34,395 nucleotides of DNA from JALZAA01 sp035316025 (GTDB taxonomy: Bacteria > Actinomycetota > Acidimicrobiia > IMCC26256 > JACDBD01): the NCBI GenBank assembly GCA_035316025.1, contig DATFXL010000090.1, positions 1 to 34,395 of the forward strand, written 5' to 3'. The notes beneath the pieces were generated by a model, which was given only the letters and a program-made list of their open reading frames with translations, was not told the DNA's origin and ran no database searches. Every line of letters begins with the position of its first letter. The first letter of the stretch is position 1. This document shows positions 1 to 7,659 of this stretch, in pieces. Made by a program: the position numbers and the translations under genes.

Positions 1-335
1 ACCGAGCTCGTCGAAGACGCGCTGGCCGTGGCCTTCATCCAACGCCAACCGCCCGCCGGGCTGGTCTTCCACTCCGACCGCGGCAGCCAGTACACCTCGG
101 GCGACTTCGCGACGCTGGCCGCCAAGCATCACGTCGTGTTGTCGGTGGGATGCAAGGGCGAGTGCTGGGACAACGCGGTCGCGGAGTCGTTCTTCGCGAC
201 GATCAAGCGCGAGCTGATCGACACCCGCCCGTGGCCGACCCGCGCCGGGCTCCACCGGGCCGTGTTCGAGTGGATCGAGGGCTGGTACAACACGCGCCGC
301 CTCCACTCCGCGCTCGCTTACCGCACCCCGCCGGT
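1..335 (+). mobile_element. IS3-family transposase (OrfB), 3' fragment
   Basis: The reading frame is open from base 1 and encodes the C-terminal part of a DDE integrase-core transposase. The second catalytic Asp lies in HSDRGSQYTS (nt about 73-102), and the catalytic Glu lies in ECWDNAVAESFFATIKREL (nt about 160-216). The family C-terminal signature WYNTRRLHSALAYRTP ends near nt 330. After that the frame stays open by chance to 834 but no longer looks like a transposase, so the native stop and right inverted repeat are missing or unrecognised. The N-terminal half lies outside the window. Family membership is very likely; the exact end is uncertain. Confidence 0.88.
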
Positions 336-344
336 GCCACCACC

Positions 345-687
345 AGCCGGTTCGGACTCGGAAGTACCTGCTGACCAGCCCCCCGGTGTCGTCGACGGTG
401 TGGTCCTTGAAGACGGCGTCCGCGTCATCGACGGCCTGAGCAAGCCGGTCCAGTGTCTCCCCCTCCGGGCATTGATCCATCGCCAAGGCCAGAAGATCTC
501 GGGAGGTGAGGTCGTTGGTGTAATCGTCGATCCCGTCGCGCTAGCCGTTCACGCCAATCGCCACCTCGCACCACACCGAGAGCGAAGACCTCACAGTCGC
601 GTGGCCTGCCCATCCGTTCTCGTGAAGCGTCATTTCAACTGGGTGGAGGACTGTCTCGACTCCGGCGGTGAAACGCGGTGGCTGCAT
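345..687 (-). pseudogene. Remnant of an unrecognised gene with in-frame TAG
   Basis: The minus strand carries protein-like sequence in one frame, with G/C-rich third codon positions. From a possible ATG at 687 it reads through HPVEMTLHENGWAGHATV and SVWCEVAIGVNG, reaches a TAG at 543-541, and continues in the same frame with DGIDDYTNDLTSRDLLALAM, then DQCPEGETLDRLAQAVDDAD and GGLVSRYFRVRTGWWW near 350. It then runs into the IS3 fragment. I do not recognise the family. The TAG and the adjoining transposase suggest a gene broken by mutation and insertion. The long plus-strand frame across this stretch is probably the antisense shadow. The start is a guess, with no clear ribosome site. Confidence 0.35.
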
Positions 688-859
688 CACGGCTCGATCA
701 TCCCATCGCGGGAGCTCTCGACCGTCACAGAACGCCGGATCCGTGTCACTCTCGCCGCAGAGCAGAGCGGCGCTTGTGGGATGCTCAGTCAGACGCGCTC
801 GAGTGGTTGGCTCGGCGTGAGACTGCACCTGTGAGCGCACATCGGCCGAACCGGGGCGT

Positions 860-1930
860 GTGATGGGATCGGTTCCGGACGTGGCACCCGAGCTCGACGA
901 GCTCCTCATCACGATCGTGGTCGACAACGCGACCGACACCCTGTCGAGTATCGGCCCCGGGCTCCCTCAGCTTCCCGAGCTGGCCGCCATCTTCGAGAGC
1001 GTCGCACCGAGCCGGCAGCACGACGGCCACGACTGTGTCGCCACCTTCGATCACCTCTGCGTCGCCTGCCACGGCTTTTCCGCCGTCGCGACCGCGCGGC
1101 GGGGATCGCAGACCTCGACCGCGCTATTCGACGTCGGCCCCTACGGCGGCGTGTGGCTCGCCAACGCAGAACGACTCGGCGTCGATCTCGCGGCGATCGA
1201 CGTGCTCTTCCTGTCGCACTGGCACTGGGATCACTCCGGTGGCATCCCCGCAGTCGTGGCCGCCGTGGCGGCCGCCCGGGCGGCTGCGGGTCGAGCGCCG
1301 CTCCTCGTCGACGTCCATCCCGACCGTCCCGACCAGCGCGGCATCCTCACGCCCCTTGGTGTCTTCGCGATGTTCGGGCCCGAACCCACCCTCGAAGCGA
1401 TCGAAACCGCCGGCGGTCGGATCGCCGCCCGTGGAGAGGCGCACCCGGTCGCCGACCTGTTCCTCTCGAGCGGCGCCATTCCGCGTCAGACCAGCTACGA
1501 GACCGGCCTGCCGGGGCATCACACGTGGCGGGGGGAGGACGTGGTGCTCGACCCAGAGATCCGCGACGAGCGGTTCCTCACCGCCTGCGTGCGCGGACGG
1601 GGGACGACCGTGCTGTCGGCCTGCTCACATGCCGGCATCGTCAACGTCGGACTGGAAGCGCGCCGGCTCCTACCCGACCAGCCGATCGACACCCTCCTCG
1701 GCGGCTACCACCTCGCCGGAGCAGCCGTCGAGGATCGGATCGTTCCAACCGTCCGAGACCTCATTGAGCTCGTTGAACCGCGTGTGGTCGCCCCCGGACA
1801 CTGCACCGGCTGGCGAGCTGCAGGTGCGTTGGCGGCGGCGTTCGCCCCGACCCGGTACGCCCCCAGCGTCGTCGGCTCGCGCTATGTGCTCGAAGCCGCA
1901 GCCGCCGCTCACGATGTAGGAGGGAGGTAG
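860..1930 (+). CDS. Metallo-beta-lactamase-fold hydrolase
   Basis: A 356-residue MBL-fold protein. The metal motif HWHWDH is at residues 120-125, followed by further fold landmarks: ACSHAG, GGYHL and the late GHCTG. The long N-terminal part, with a Cys-containing VATFDHLCVACHGFSAV segment before the core, and the overall length resemble the group of dihydropterin/ribofuranosylaminobenzene phosphate synthase-like MBL proteins, usually annotated simply as MBL-fold metallohydrolases. The substrate cannot be told. The start is GTG 860 or the adjacent ATG 863. The gene stands alone, and no clear promoter is visible in the mobile-element debris upstream. Confidence 0.9.
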   Translation: MMGSVPDVAPELDELLITIVVDNATDTLSSIGPGLPQLPELAAIFESVAPSRQHDGHDCVATFDHLCVACHGFSAVATARRGSQTSTALFDVGPYGGVWLANAERLGVDLAAIDVLFLSHWHWDHSGGIPAVVAAVAAARAAAGRAPLLVDVHPDRPDQRGILTPLGVFAMFGPEPTLEAIETAGGRIAARGEAHPVADLFLSSGAIPRQTSYETGLPGHHTWRGEDVVLDPEIRDERFLTACVRGRGTTVLSACSHAGIVNVGLEARRLLPDQPIDTLLGGYHLAGAAVEDRIVPTVRDLIELVEPRVVAPGHCTGWRAAGALAAAFAPTRYAPSVVGSRYVLEAAAAAHDVGGR

Positions 1931-2794
1931 GCAGGTGAGGAGGACGACGCCGGGGGGTCGAACGGCCAACCGTCCTCGAGCGGCATCCCACAGGACTGGG
2001 TTCGATACCTGGCCGTCGCAGGAGCATTGGCGTTTCTGCTGCTCGTCGGGGGACGATCACAACGGCCGTACAGGGGCTCCGGTCGAAGCGGTTCCATCGG
2101 TGGATCCGGGAGTCGAGGCCGGCGTACGTTCTCGACCAAACCCTGCCCATACCCTCACTCTCGTGCCACCGAGGACCCAGGGCCGCCTCGACTCTTCGGC
2201 GGAGGGGTCGGACGACCCCGGAGTCCTGTCGTCCAGCGCCGGCCTTGACCTGAGGCGTACGTTCGGGTTGGTCGGGACGGCCTGTCAGAGACTCTCCCGC
2301 CCAAGAGCACTCGGAACCCCGAGCGGGCCTTCCCTGCCCAGCCCGCTTGGGGTTTCTTCTGTCCCCCGCGCTGCTTCGAGTCCCCGCTCCCCCGCCTCCG
2401 ACCCTCGACAGCCTCGGACCGTCGACGACGCAGAGCTGAGTAGTCACTACTCGTGACGCTCCGGTTCGAGTCCCCGTACGTTCCGATTGGCGAACTGGGG
2501 GCGGGAGATCGAGTAATCGGGACCGGGGGTCTCCCGCCTCCACAGCCACCCCGCGCAGATCATCGGTGCCACCTGGCGGCGTGGGGCGACGAACGTGCGG
2601 CAAGAACACAACTGACACAGGAGTGGCAGGGGCGACGCACGACGGACAGTGCAACCGCGCCACCGCCAGGCGGGAGAGCATGGCCGCTATGTAGCTGAAC
2701 GGCCTGACGCCGCTCCAACCTCGCGACGGCCCCTGTGCCTTGACGACTAACGTCCGGTTGATCGGCGCCAGCTCGGACGAATGCGGAGGCAGCC
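1931..2794. other. Gene-poor, structure-rich interval
   Basis: No convincing gene in 864 bases. In the frame directly after the MBL stop there is a short hydrophobic stretch, DWVRYLAVAGALAFLLLVGG (nt about 2000-2059), without a start codon, possibly the remnant of a membrane segment. The 306-residue minus-strand frame through here is Arg/Pro-rich and not protein-like. The interval holds three copies of CGTACGTTC (2123, 2256, 2475), a repeated TTCGAGTCCCCG (2375 and 2465), inverted repeat GGGGTC-GGAC-GACCCC (2204-2219), inverted repeat GAGTAG-TCA-CTACTC (2438-2452) and the terminator at 2315. Confidence 0.5.
2315..2360 (+). terminator. Intrinsic terminator
   Basis: The arm AACCCCGAGCGGGC (2315-2328) pairs with GCCCGCTTGGGGTT (2341-2354) at 13 of 14 positions, with a 12-base loop, and is followed by the T-rich tail TCTTCTG. 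It lies 385 bases after the MBL stop with no convincing gene between, so it ends either a long 3' extension of that transcript or a separate noncoding RNA. Confidence 0.75.
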
Positions 2795-3193
2795 GTGGAC
2801 GTGAGGTCGATCGTCGATCGCGAGCCTGAGGTCGAGCACAACGGCACGGTGCCGGTCTGGTACCTGGTGCATCCGCGCGAGCTGAAGGACATTACCGACG
2901 GCGGCTTCGTAGAGCTGATCAATGAGTTCGAGGTGGCAGCCGGTGGGGCGGTCTTCCCCCACACTCATCCAACGCACGAGTGGTACTTCGTGATGTCCGG
3001 GCGCGGTGTCATGACCGTCGGCGACGAGGATCGCTACGTGGCGCCGGGCGACCTGGTTTATATCCCGCCGGACGAGGTGCACAGCTTGCGTCCGGTCGGC
3101 GGCGGCGCAATCCACTGCTTCTGTTTCGCAGTCGGTGTCAAGGGCGCGGGCCCGGTTGACTACACAACGCACGACGAAGCCGGGCTGGGCTGA
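2795..3193 (+). CDS. Cupin-domain protein
   Basis: A single-domain cupin of 132 residues starting at GTG 2795, with a GGAGGCAG ribosome site just upstream. Cupin motif 1 is HTHPTHEWYFVMSGRG, with metal-ligand candidates H56, H58 and E62. Motif 2 is PGDLVYIPPDEVHSLRP, with the fourth ligand H96. The metal set is complete, so a metal-binding barrel is expected. The function could be isomerase, dioxygenase or sugar/ligand binding, and neither sequence nor neighbours distinguish these. A hairpin follows the stop codon directly. Confidence 0.85.
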   Translation: MDVRSIVDREPEVEHNGTVPVWYLVHPRELKDITDGGFVELINEFEVAAGGAVFPHTHPTHEWYFVMSGRGVMTVGDEDRYVAPGDLVYIPPDEVHSLRPVGGGAIHCFCFAVGVKGAGPVDYTTHDEAGLG

Positions 3194-3216
3194 GGACGGC
3201 GGAGTCGCGCGTCCTC
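3192..3216 (+). terminator. Hairpin at the cupin stop
   Basis: GAGGACG (3192-3198) pairs perfectly with CGTCCTC (3210-3216), overlapping the cupin stop codon, with only a short CTTG tail. It is a possible weak terminator between the cupin and the propeller gene. Confidence 0.4.
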
Positions 3217-3348
3217 TTGACGGATAGTGTGGGCCCGTCTCGCGATTGGTGCGGCACCCCTGGCCTTGTGTTCGGTGCCTCCTGTTCGCAAAGCCAAGGC
3301 GACGTACGCTGTCTTCGATCGCCCCAGATTCGGCAAGGCAGGGCAGCC

Positions 3349-4398
3349 ATGCGGCGATTCCGGTGGGTTCGTGGGGTTGTGGTGCTCGGGTTGGCGGGCG
3401 CGCCGGTGGGGTTTGTCCCGGACATGGTGTCAGCGGTGCCGGGACGTGCGCGGTGTCGGTCGATCGCTCTTGTCGCCAATCAGACCAGCGGCAGTGTGTC
3501 GACGATTGATTTGAAGACCAGAACCAAGGACCCTACCGATATCCCCGTCGGTGGGCTCCCGACCGGCGTTGCGGTCACGCCGGACGGCAAGACCGCCTTC
3601 GTCCCCAATAGGGAGAGCAACGCGGTATCGACGATCAATGTGAATACCAGGAAGAAGGACCCCACCGACATCTCTGTTGGTGGGCTCCCGACCGGCATTG
3701 CGATCACGCCGGACGGCAAGACCGCGTTCGTAACGAACGCGGCGAGCGGCACGGTCTCGACGATCGACGTGAAGACGAGGGAGAAAGACCCTACGGACAT
3801 CGCGGTCGGCACGGGACCGCTCGTAGTCCGCTTTACGCCCAACGGCAAGCTCGCCTTCGTTAGCAACCCGGGAAGCAACTCGGTGTCGAGCATTGACGTT
3901 AAGAAGAGGACCAAGGACCCCACCGACATTCCCGTCGGCACCTTCCCGGCCGGAATGGCGGTCACGCCGAACGGCAAGACCCTCTGGGTGGCCAACGCAG
4001 GGCTGCCGTTTTTCTCACCGGGTACAGGCGGCGTCACGGTGTCCACCGTTGACGTGAAGACCAGGAAGAACCAACGCGACGACATCACCGCGGGCACTCA
4101 GCCGACCGGCGTCGCGTTTACACCGGACGGCAAGACCGCCTTCGTCACGAACTTCGGTAGCGGCACAGTATCGACGATCGATGTGAAGACCAGGTTGAAG
4201 AACCTCGACGACATCCCGGTCGGTCAGAATCCGGCGACGGTGGAAGTCACACCGGACGGAAAGACGGTCTTGGTCGCGAACAACAGCAGCGGCACGTTGT
4301 CGACGATTGATGTGAGGACCAGGACTAAGGACCCCACGGACATCCCGGTCGGCGGCCCTTTGCCAGCAGGGATCGCTGTAACGCCGTGTCGCAGGTGA
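3349..4398 (+). CDS. Secreted YVTN-type seven-bladed beta-propeller
   Basis: 349 residues from ATG 3349; the frame is open from 3217 but the signal peptide begins at 3349. The N-terminus (MRRFRWVRG plus a hydrophobic run to about residue 29) is a Sec signal. From residue 50 come repeats of about 43 residues of the form VSTIDVKTR-KDPTDIPVG-P-G-AVTPDGKTAFVTN-SG. There are six complete units and one that stops after GIAVTP. The N-terminal RSIALVANQTSG supplies the missing strands of the last unit, the usual ring closure of a propeller, so the protein is probably complete. The fourth unit carries an insertion near PFFSPGTGG. The mature protein has only two cysteines, C36 and C347, one at each end. 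Such propellers act in surface or periplasmic binding; the ligand is unknown. Confidence 0.85.
   Translation: MRRFRWVRGVVVLGLAGAPVGFVPDMVSAVPGRARCRSIALVANQTSGSVSTIDLKTRTKDPTDIPVGGLPTGVAVTPDGKTAFVPNRESNAVSTINVNTRKKDPTDISVGGLPTGIAITPDGKTAFVTNAASGTVSTIDVKTREKDPTDIAVGTGPLVVRFTPNGKLAFVSNPGSNSVSSIDVKKRTKDPTDIPVGTFPAGMAVTPNGKTLWVANAGLPFFSPGTGGVTVSTVDVKTRKNQRDDITAGTQPTGVAFTPDGKTAFVTNFGSGTVSTIDVKTRLKNLDDIPVGQNPATVEVTPDGKTVLVANNSSGTLSTIDVRTRTKDPTDIPVGGPLPAGIAVTPCRR
3496..4395 (+). repeat. Tandem propeller repeats of about 129 bp
   Basis: These are the DNA-level counterpart of the protein repeats: units of 43 codons starting at GTGTCGACGATTGA-like sequence, with recurring GACCC(C/T)AC(C/G)GA(C/T)AT and ACGCC(G)GACGGCAAGACC blocks. 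Similarity between units is high enough for recombination or assembly collapse to change copy number. Confidence 0.8.
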
Positions 4399-4412
4399 CT
4401 TACTAGCCGTCC

Positions 4413-4436
4413 GTGGCACGCTCTCGCGCGTGCCAC
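4413..4436 (+). terminator. Perfect 9-bp hairpin after the propeller gene
   Basis: GTGGCACGC (4413-4421) pairs perfectly with GCGTGCCAC (4428-4436) around a 6-base loop, 15 bases after the propeller stop. There is no T tract, as is common for actinobacterial terminators. Confidence 0.6.
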
Positions 4437-4609
4437 CGGCACCTCGTGCTGATCTCCTTGACTATCGAGATTTGATTACTTCGGACGGCTTCGAAGAGTT
4501 CGTGATCTACCTGCTGAAGACGTTTGGTGTGGAACTCACTCGCGTTGACCCCGACCTCTTGACGCGAGCGGGGCAGATGTGCGGCATGACATGCGCGACC
4601 AGCACCTAG
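4430..4609 (+). CDS. Possible small protein, 59 residues, unrecognised
   Basis: From GTG 4430 this frame encodes a protein-like sequence with ADLLDYRDLITSDGFEEFVI, then YLLKTFGVELTRVDPDLLTR, and a Cys-containing tail ending at TAG 4609. Composition (amphipathic helices, few Arg/Pro runs) is unlike the antisense shadows nearby. Against it, the start sits inside the 4413-4436 hairpin, there is no clear ribosome site, and the third codon positions are less G/C-rich than in neighbouring genes. It could be a fragment of a transferred or decayed gene. No function is proposed. Confidence 0.3.
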   Translation: MPPAPRADLLDYRDLITSDGFEEFVIYLLKTFGVELTRVDPDLLTRAGQMCGMTCATST

Positions 4610-4849
4610 CAAGAACAACCAGGACGCCGCGGCTCTTAGAGCTCGCCGGCCGCGCTCGGGGTAGCGGCGTAACCGGGAGAAGCTGAACCAGAGGGAACGT
4701 CCGCGTTACACCTTGTGAGAGGGCAATCCTGGCCCTCCGGTCGCTCGTATTAGTGCCGGACGCTGGTCGAGCAGCGTCCCGCACAATGAGGGACTGCCTC
4801 TCCCTCGGAGCACCGAAGTGCTCATACCCCACCACGAAGGAGGAACGAT

Positions 4850-5146
4850 ATGCGACGAGTCTTTGCGACCGCTGTGTTCGCAAGCGCACTGCTGTTGGGG
4901 CTCGGCGGTATCGCAGTCGCTAACCCGACCGGGCCGGTGGCGCAGCCCGAGCAGCACGGCCAGGACTGCGGAGACCTGGGCGGCACCGTGCCCGGCGGTG
5001 GGAACTCGGCCAAGTCGCCAGGCTCCCCGTTCTACGACGGACATTCTTCGACTCAGTACGCGGGCGAAAAGCCGAACAACTCCAACAACGGTCAGGCCGC
5101 TCAGTACGACGTGGCCTGCTTCCAACAGTCCGTGCACACACGCTGA
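4850..5146 (+). CDS. Small secreted protein with paired cysteines
   Basis: 98 residues starting at ATG 4850 behind an excellent ribosome site (GAAGGAGGAACG). Residues 1-24 form a Sec signal peptide (MRRVFATAVFASALLLGLGG, cleavage probably after IAVA). The mature part is Gly/Asn/Gln-rich with two cysteines, in QDCGDLGG and QYDVACFQ, and a central GSPFYDGHSSTQYAGEKPNN segment. Small exported proteins ending in SQYDVAC-like sequence are widespread in actinobacteria but have no assigned role, as far as I recall. The gene is monocistronic, with a structured leader before it and a strong terminator after it, which suggests high expression. Confidence 0.8.
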   Translation: MRRVFATAVFASALLLGLGGIAVANPTGPVAQPEQHGQDCGDLGGTVPGGGNSAKSPGSPFYDGHSSTQYAGEKPNNSNNGQAAQYDVACFQQSVHTR

Positions 5147-5203
5147 CGATCTCCCTCGACGGGTACACCGCGTCGAGGCCGCCACGACAACGAAGACGCC
5201 GAG

Positions 5204-5241
5204 CAGCCCCGGCACCCTTTAACGGGAGCCGGGGCTGTTTG
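5204..5241 (+). terminator. Intrinsic terminator of the small secreted protein gene
   Basis: CAGCCCCGGC (5204-5213) pairs perfectly with GCCGGGGCTG (5228-5237), followed by TTTG. It lies 58 bases after the stop codon. Confidence 0.85.
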
Positions 5242-5279
5242 CGCGACTGGTGCAACATCGGGGCCCCCGAACACCGTAG

Positions 5280-6134
5280 TCACGTTGCCGCGTCGGCGAG
5301 GTCCATGTCCCACCACAAAAAGTTCCTCGACTGGTCGAGGATCTGTTGACGGTGCTCGGCGTACGGCACGTGGCACGTCTCGTCCCAGGACTCGAGGAAC
5401 GCGTCCAGGCCCTGCGCCTTCGCCGCGTCGATTGTGTTCACTGCCCACTGATACGGGACGAGCGGGTCGGTCGTGCAGTGGAAGTCGAGGGCCGGGGCGT
5501 CGCCGGGCGAGATGGTGCCGACGGCGACTTGCGCACCCGAGAGCGATACCGCCGCTCGCACGCTCGCCGACGGATCCTCGGAGGACGAATAGCCAACGTT
5601 CAGTGCGGTGATGGCACCCGCTGACGAGCCGCCGATGGCAATCCGGTTCGGGTCGATGCCGTATGTCGCAGCGTTGGTTCGAAGGAAACGCACCGCGGCC
5701 TGCGCATCAGTCGCGGCCTCCTGAATCGCGGCGACGCAGTTAGAGAATGATCCCGAGCAGCCGGGTGACTCGAGCCGATAGTCGATCGAGACGTTCACAT
5801 ACCCCTCCTTGGAGAACGTCGTGGCTTCATCGACGATCTCGGGCGAGGTCTTGCTGCCACAGCAGAACGAGCCACCGTGGACCCACACGATGGCGGGCCG
5901 ACTGGTGACCGCGTCTCCAGTGGGCTGGTACATGTCGAGCTGCAAAGTGATCGTCTGGTTCTCCAGATTGACGGCGGTGCCGTAGGTCAGATTGCTCGTC
6001 AGCGTGACCGCGTCGAAGATCGGGTCGCGGTACCGAACGGGTGCGGTGCCGGGCGGGGTGATGTTCGGCTGCTCGCATCCGGCGACGGCAATCACGAGCA
6101 CCGCGACCAGAGGGAGCAAGAAGCGACAACGCAT
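5280..6134 (-). CDS. Alpha/beta-hydrolase lipoprotein (carboxylesterase type)
   Basis: From ATG 6134 the product is 284 residues and opens with a lipoprotein signal (LVAVLVIAVAG) and lipidation Cys20. The frame is open back to ATG 6263, but the extra 43 residues are Arg-rich and would bury the signal. Landmarks: oxyanion HGG (residues 86-88), the nucleophile elbow GSSAG with Ser171, a later DPLVPY acid candidate, and a C-terminal ETCHVPYAEH carrying the His. The pattern is that of BD-FAE/HSL-like esterases (alpha/beta hydrolase fold). The enzyme is probably anchored outside the membrane and acts on small esters; the substrate is unknown. Cys pairs (C91/C92, C126/C133) may form disulfides. Confidence 0.85.
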   Translation of the reverse strand: MRCRFLLPLVAVLVIAVAGCEQPNITPPGTAPVRYRDPIFDAVTLTSNLTYGTAVNLENQTITLQLDMYQPTGDAVTSRPAIVWVHGGSFCCGSKTSPEIVDEATTFSKEGYVNVSIDYRLESPGCSGSFSNCVAAIQEAATDAQAAVRFLRTNAATYGIDPNRIAIGGSSAGAITALNVGYSSSEDPSASVRAAVSLSGAQVAVGTISPGDAPALDFHCTTDPLVPYQWAVNTIDAAKAQGLDAFLESWDETCHVPYAEHRQQILDQSRNFLWWDMDLADAAT

Positions 6135-6424
6135 GAGGCGACGCCGCGTTCGACACGCCCGCGGTCTATTCCGTCCGGCGTTGAGCGCATCCAGCAGCCC
6201 GCCGAAGAGCCGCGCAACTCCGATCAGCGCGGTTACGCGCCTCCGTCTTCTCCTACGAAGCATGGTGTCTTCACCGTTGGCTCGGACGAATGGAATGGAC
6301 TCGTTGGCTACCGGATTTGACTAGCGAGTGTCAAAAGGGGAGAGCGGGGCGAAATCGTAAAGACCTGGCCGACGTGAGAACGTCCCGGTTTCGCAGCCCC
6401 TGTACGAGAGCGCGCCGCGTCTCG

Positions 6425-7267
6425 CTACGTCGCGGTGACGCCGATCGCCAGCGAGGGGATGCTCAACGTGTCTCCTGACCAGAACGGCGCGAGGGTCGGC
6501 TCGAGCTCCGCCTTGATGGCCTCGACCTCGTCCGCCGGGAGCGACCGCACCAGGATCGCGAGGGGTCCGGCGACCGTGCTCTGAACAGTCCAGTAGTGCT
6601 CGAAGTCGTCGAACGGGAGCCGGCGCGGGATCTCCTCGATACGGACGTCCGTGAACCCAGCCGCGTCCAGAATCTCGCGATTGGCGTCTGGGGTTGCGAG
6701 CGAGAACACGCCACTCGGTCCGATCGGGTCGCCGCCGGGCGGTGCGTTCCCGGTCTGGAGAAAGGCGCCCACGAACAACGTCAGCCACGGATTCCGGTCC
6801 GGCGGTCCCCATACCGCGTACGCGAGCCGGCCGCCGTCGCGCAGGACACGCCGTGCTTCGCGCACGACTCGAGCCGGCTCCGGGACGAGCATCACACCGA
6901 ACCGTGAAAGCACGGCATCGACGCTCGAGTCCGGCAACTCGAGGGCCTGGGCGTCCATGACACGGAACTCGACGTTGCCGAGACCACGGGCCCCGGCCCC
7001 CCTCCTGGCTGCGTCGACCATGCCCGGCGAGATGTCCGAGGAGATAAGGCGACCCTCCGGGCCGATGCGCTCGGCCGCGAGAAAGCCCGTCTCGCCGGGC
7101 CCGGCTGCGAGCTCGAGGATCGTCTGGCCCGGCCGGGGATCGACCTGGTCGACGAGCCAGTCGGACACCGGGCGCGCCCCCTCGAACAGCTGCGTCCGGT
7201 GGCGTTCCCACGCCTGGGCCAGGAGCTCTGCGCTCTCGTCGGGTTGCGGCTGGCCAGGTTGGGTCAC
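6425..7267 (-). CDS. SAM-dependent class I methyltransferase
   Basis: 280 residues. Motif I is LELAAGPGETG (residues 51-61). The acidic residue of motif II is in ISSDISPGM (about 76-84). Later come VEFRVMDAQALELP (motif III) and LPDSSVDAVLSRFGVMLVPEP, with LRDGGRLAYAVWGPPDRNPW after it. This is the UbiE/COQ5-like Methyltransf_11 type of small-molecule methyltransferase. The acceptor is not predictable and the gene has no metabolic neighbours. The start is GTG 7267. Confidence 0.88.
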   Translation of the reverse strand: MTQPGQPQPDESAELLAQAWERHRTQLFEGARPVSDWLVDQVDPRPGQTILELAAGPGETGFLAAERIGPEGRLISSDISPGMVDAARRGAGARGLGNVEFRVMDAQALELPDSSVDAVLSRFGVMLVPEPARVVREARRVLRDGGRLAYAVWGPPDRNPWLTLFVGAFLQTGNAPPGGDPIGPSGVFSLATPDANREILDAAGFTDVRIEEIPRRLPFDDFEHYWTVQSTVAGPLAILVRSLPADEVEAIKAELEPTLAPFWSGDTLSIPSLAIGVTAT

Positions 7268-7659
7268 GCAGGGAACGCTAACGAAATCAGGCCGTTGCGA
7301 TGCAACGGTTCACGCGGAACGCGCCGCGTCCCCGGGGCAGCTCGACGTTTCGCTTCGTGCCGACTTGGAAAGGAGTGGGTTGTCTTCTTCGATGGCTCGG
7401 ACGAAGACACCTGGCTGGCTCCCGCCGAGGCGGGAGCCATGCCAGATTCCGGGCGAGACTCATTGCCTTGGCCGGCGAGACCCCTGAGGGGTCCCGTGCT
7501 GGGTGCTTGACGGTCCGCCATGACAGTCAATGATGAGCTGCTGAGCTTGCCCAGTTCGACGAAGTGTTATGGCGCGTACCGTTCACGCCCATATGGACCT
7601 GAAATGCGTCGAGCATGGTCCGCAGACGGTCGCAACCAACCCTGCTGTCCTGAGTGACG
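7268..7659. other. Intergenic stretch with strong inverted repeats
   Basis: No convincing gene in 392 bases; several short frames (31-45 residues) are possible but none stands out. There is a perfect inverted repeat GGCTCCCGCC/GGCGGGAGCC (7417-7426 with 7429-7438), extended by TGGC/GCCA outside, and a second, GACCCC-TGA-GGGGTC (7479-7493). Confidence 0.4.

Larger units (their letters stand above)
4399..4849. other. Intergenic stretch with structured leader
   Basis: Apart from the hairpin at 4413 and the possible small frame at 4430, I see no gene. The 3' part has two perfect hairpins ahead of the small secreted protein: GGACGCTG/CAGCGTCC (4758-4765 with 4772-4779) and GAGCAC-CGAA-GTGCTC (4808-4823). 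The second lies about 20 bases upstream of the ribosome site. No promoter hexamers are convincing. Confidence 0.4.

Noticed and set aside
28..834. A 268-residue plus-strand protein as a single transposase
   Set aside because: Only the first 100 or so residues resemble an IS3 transposase; the rest is antisense to a better minus-strand frame.
2455..2485. GGTTCGAGTCCCC as the T arm of a tRNA
   Set aside because: The bases before and after TTCGAGT do not form a five-pair stem, and no anticodon or acceptor arm can be drawn.
1761..2681. A 306-residue minus-strand frame
   Set aside because: Composition is Arg/Pro/Gly-rich with no motifs, partly antisense to the MBL gene; long open frames arise easily at this G+C content.
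3496..4395. CRISPR array
   Set aside because: The repeats are in-frame protein repeats of 129 bases with variable sequence and no short unique spacers; no cas genes are near.
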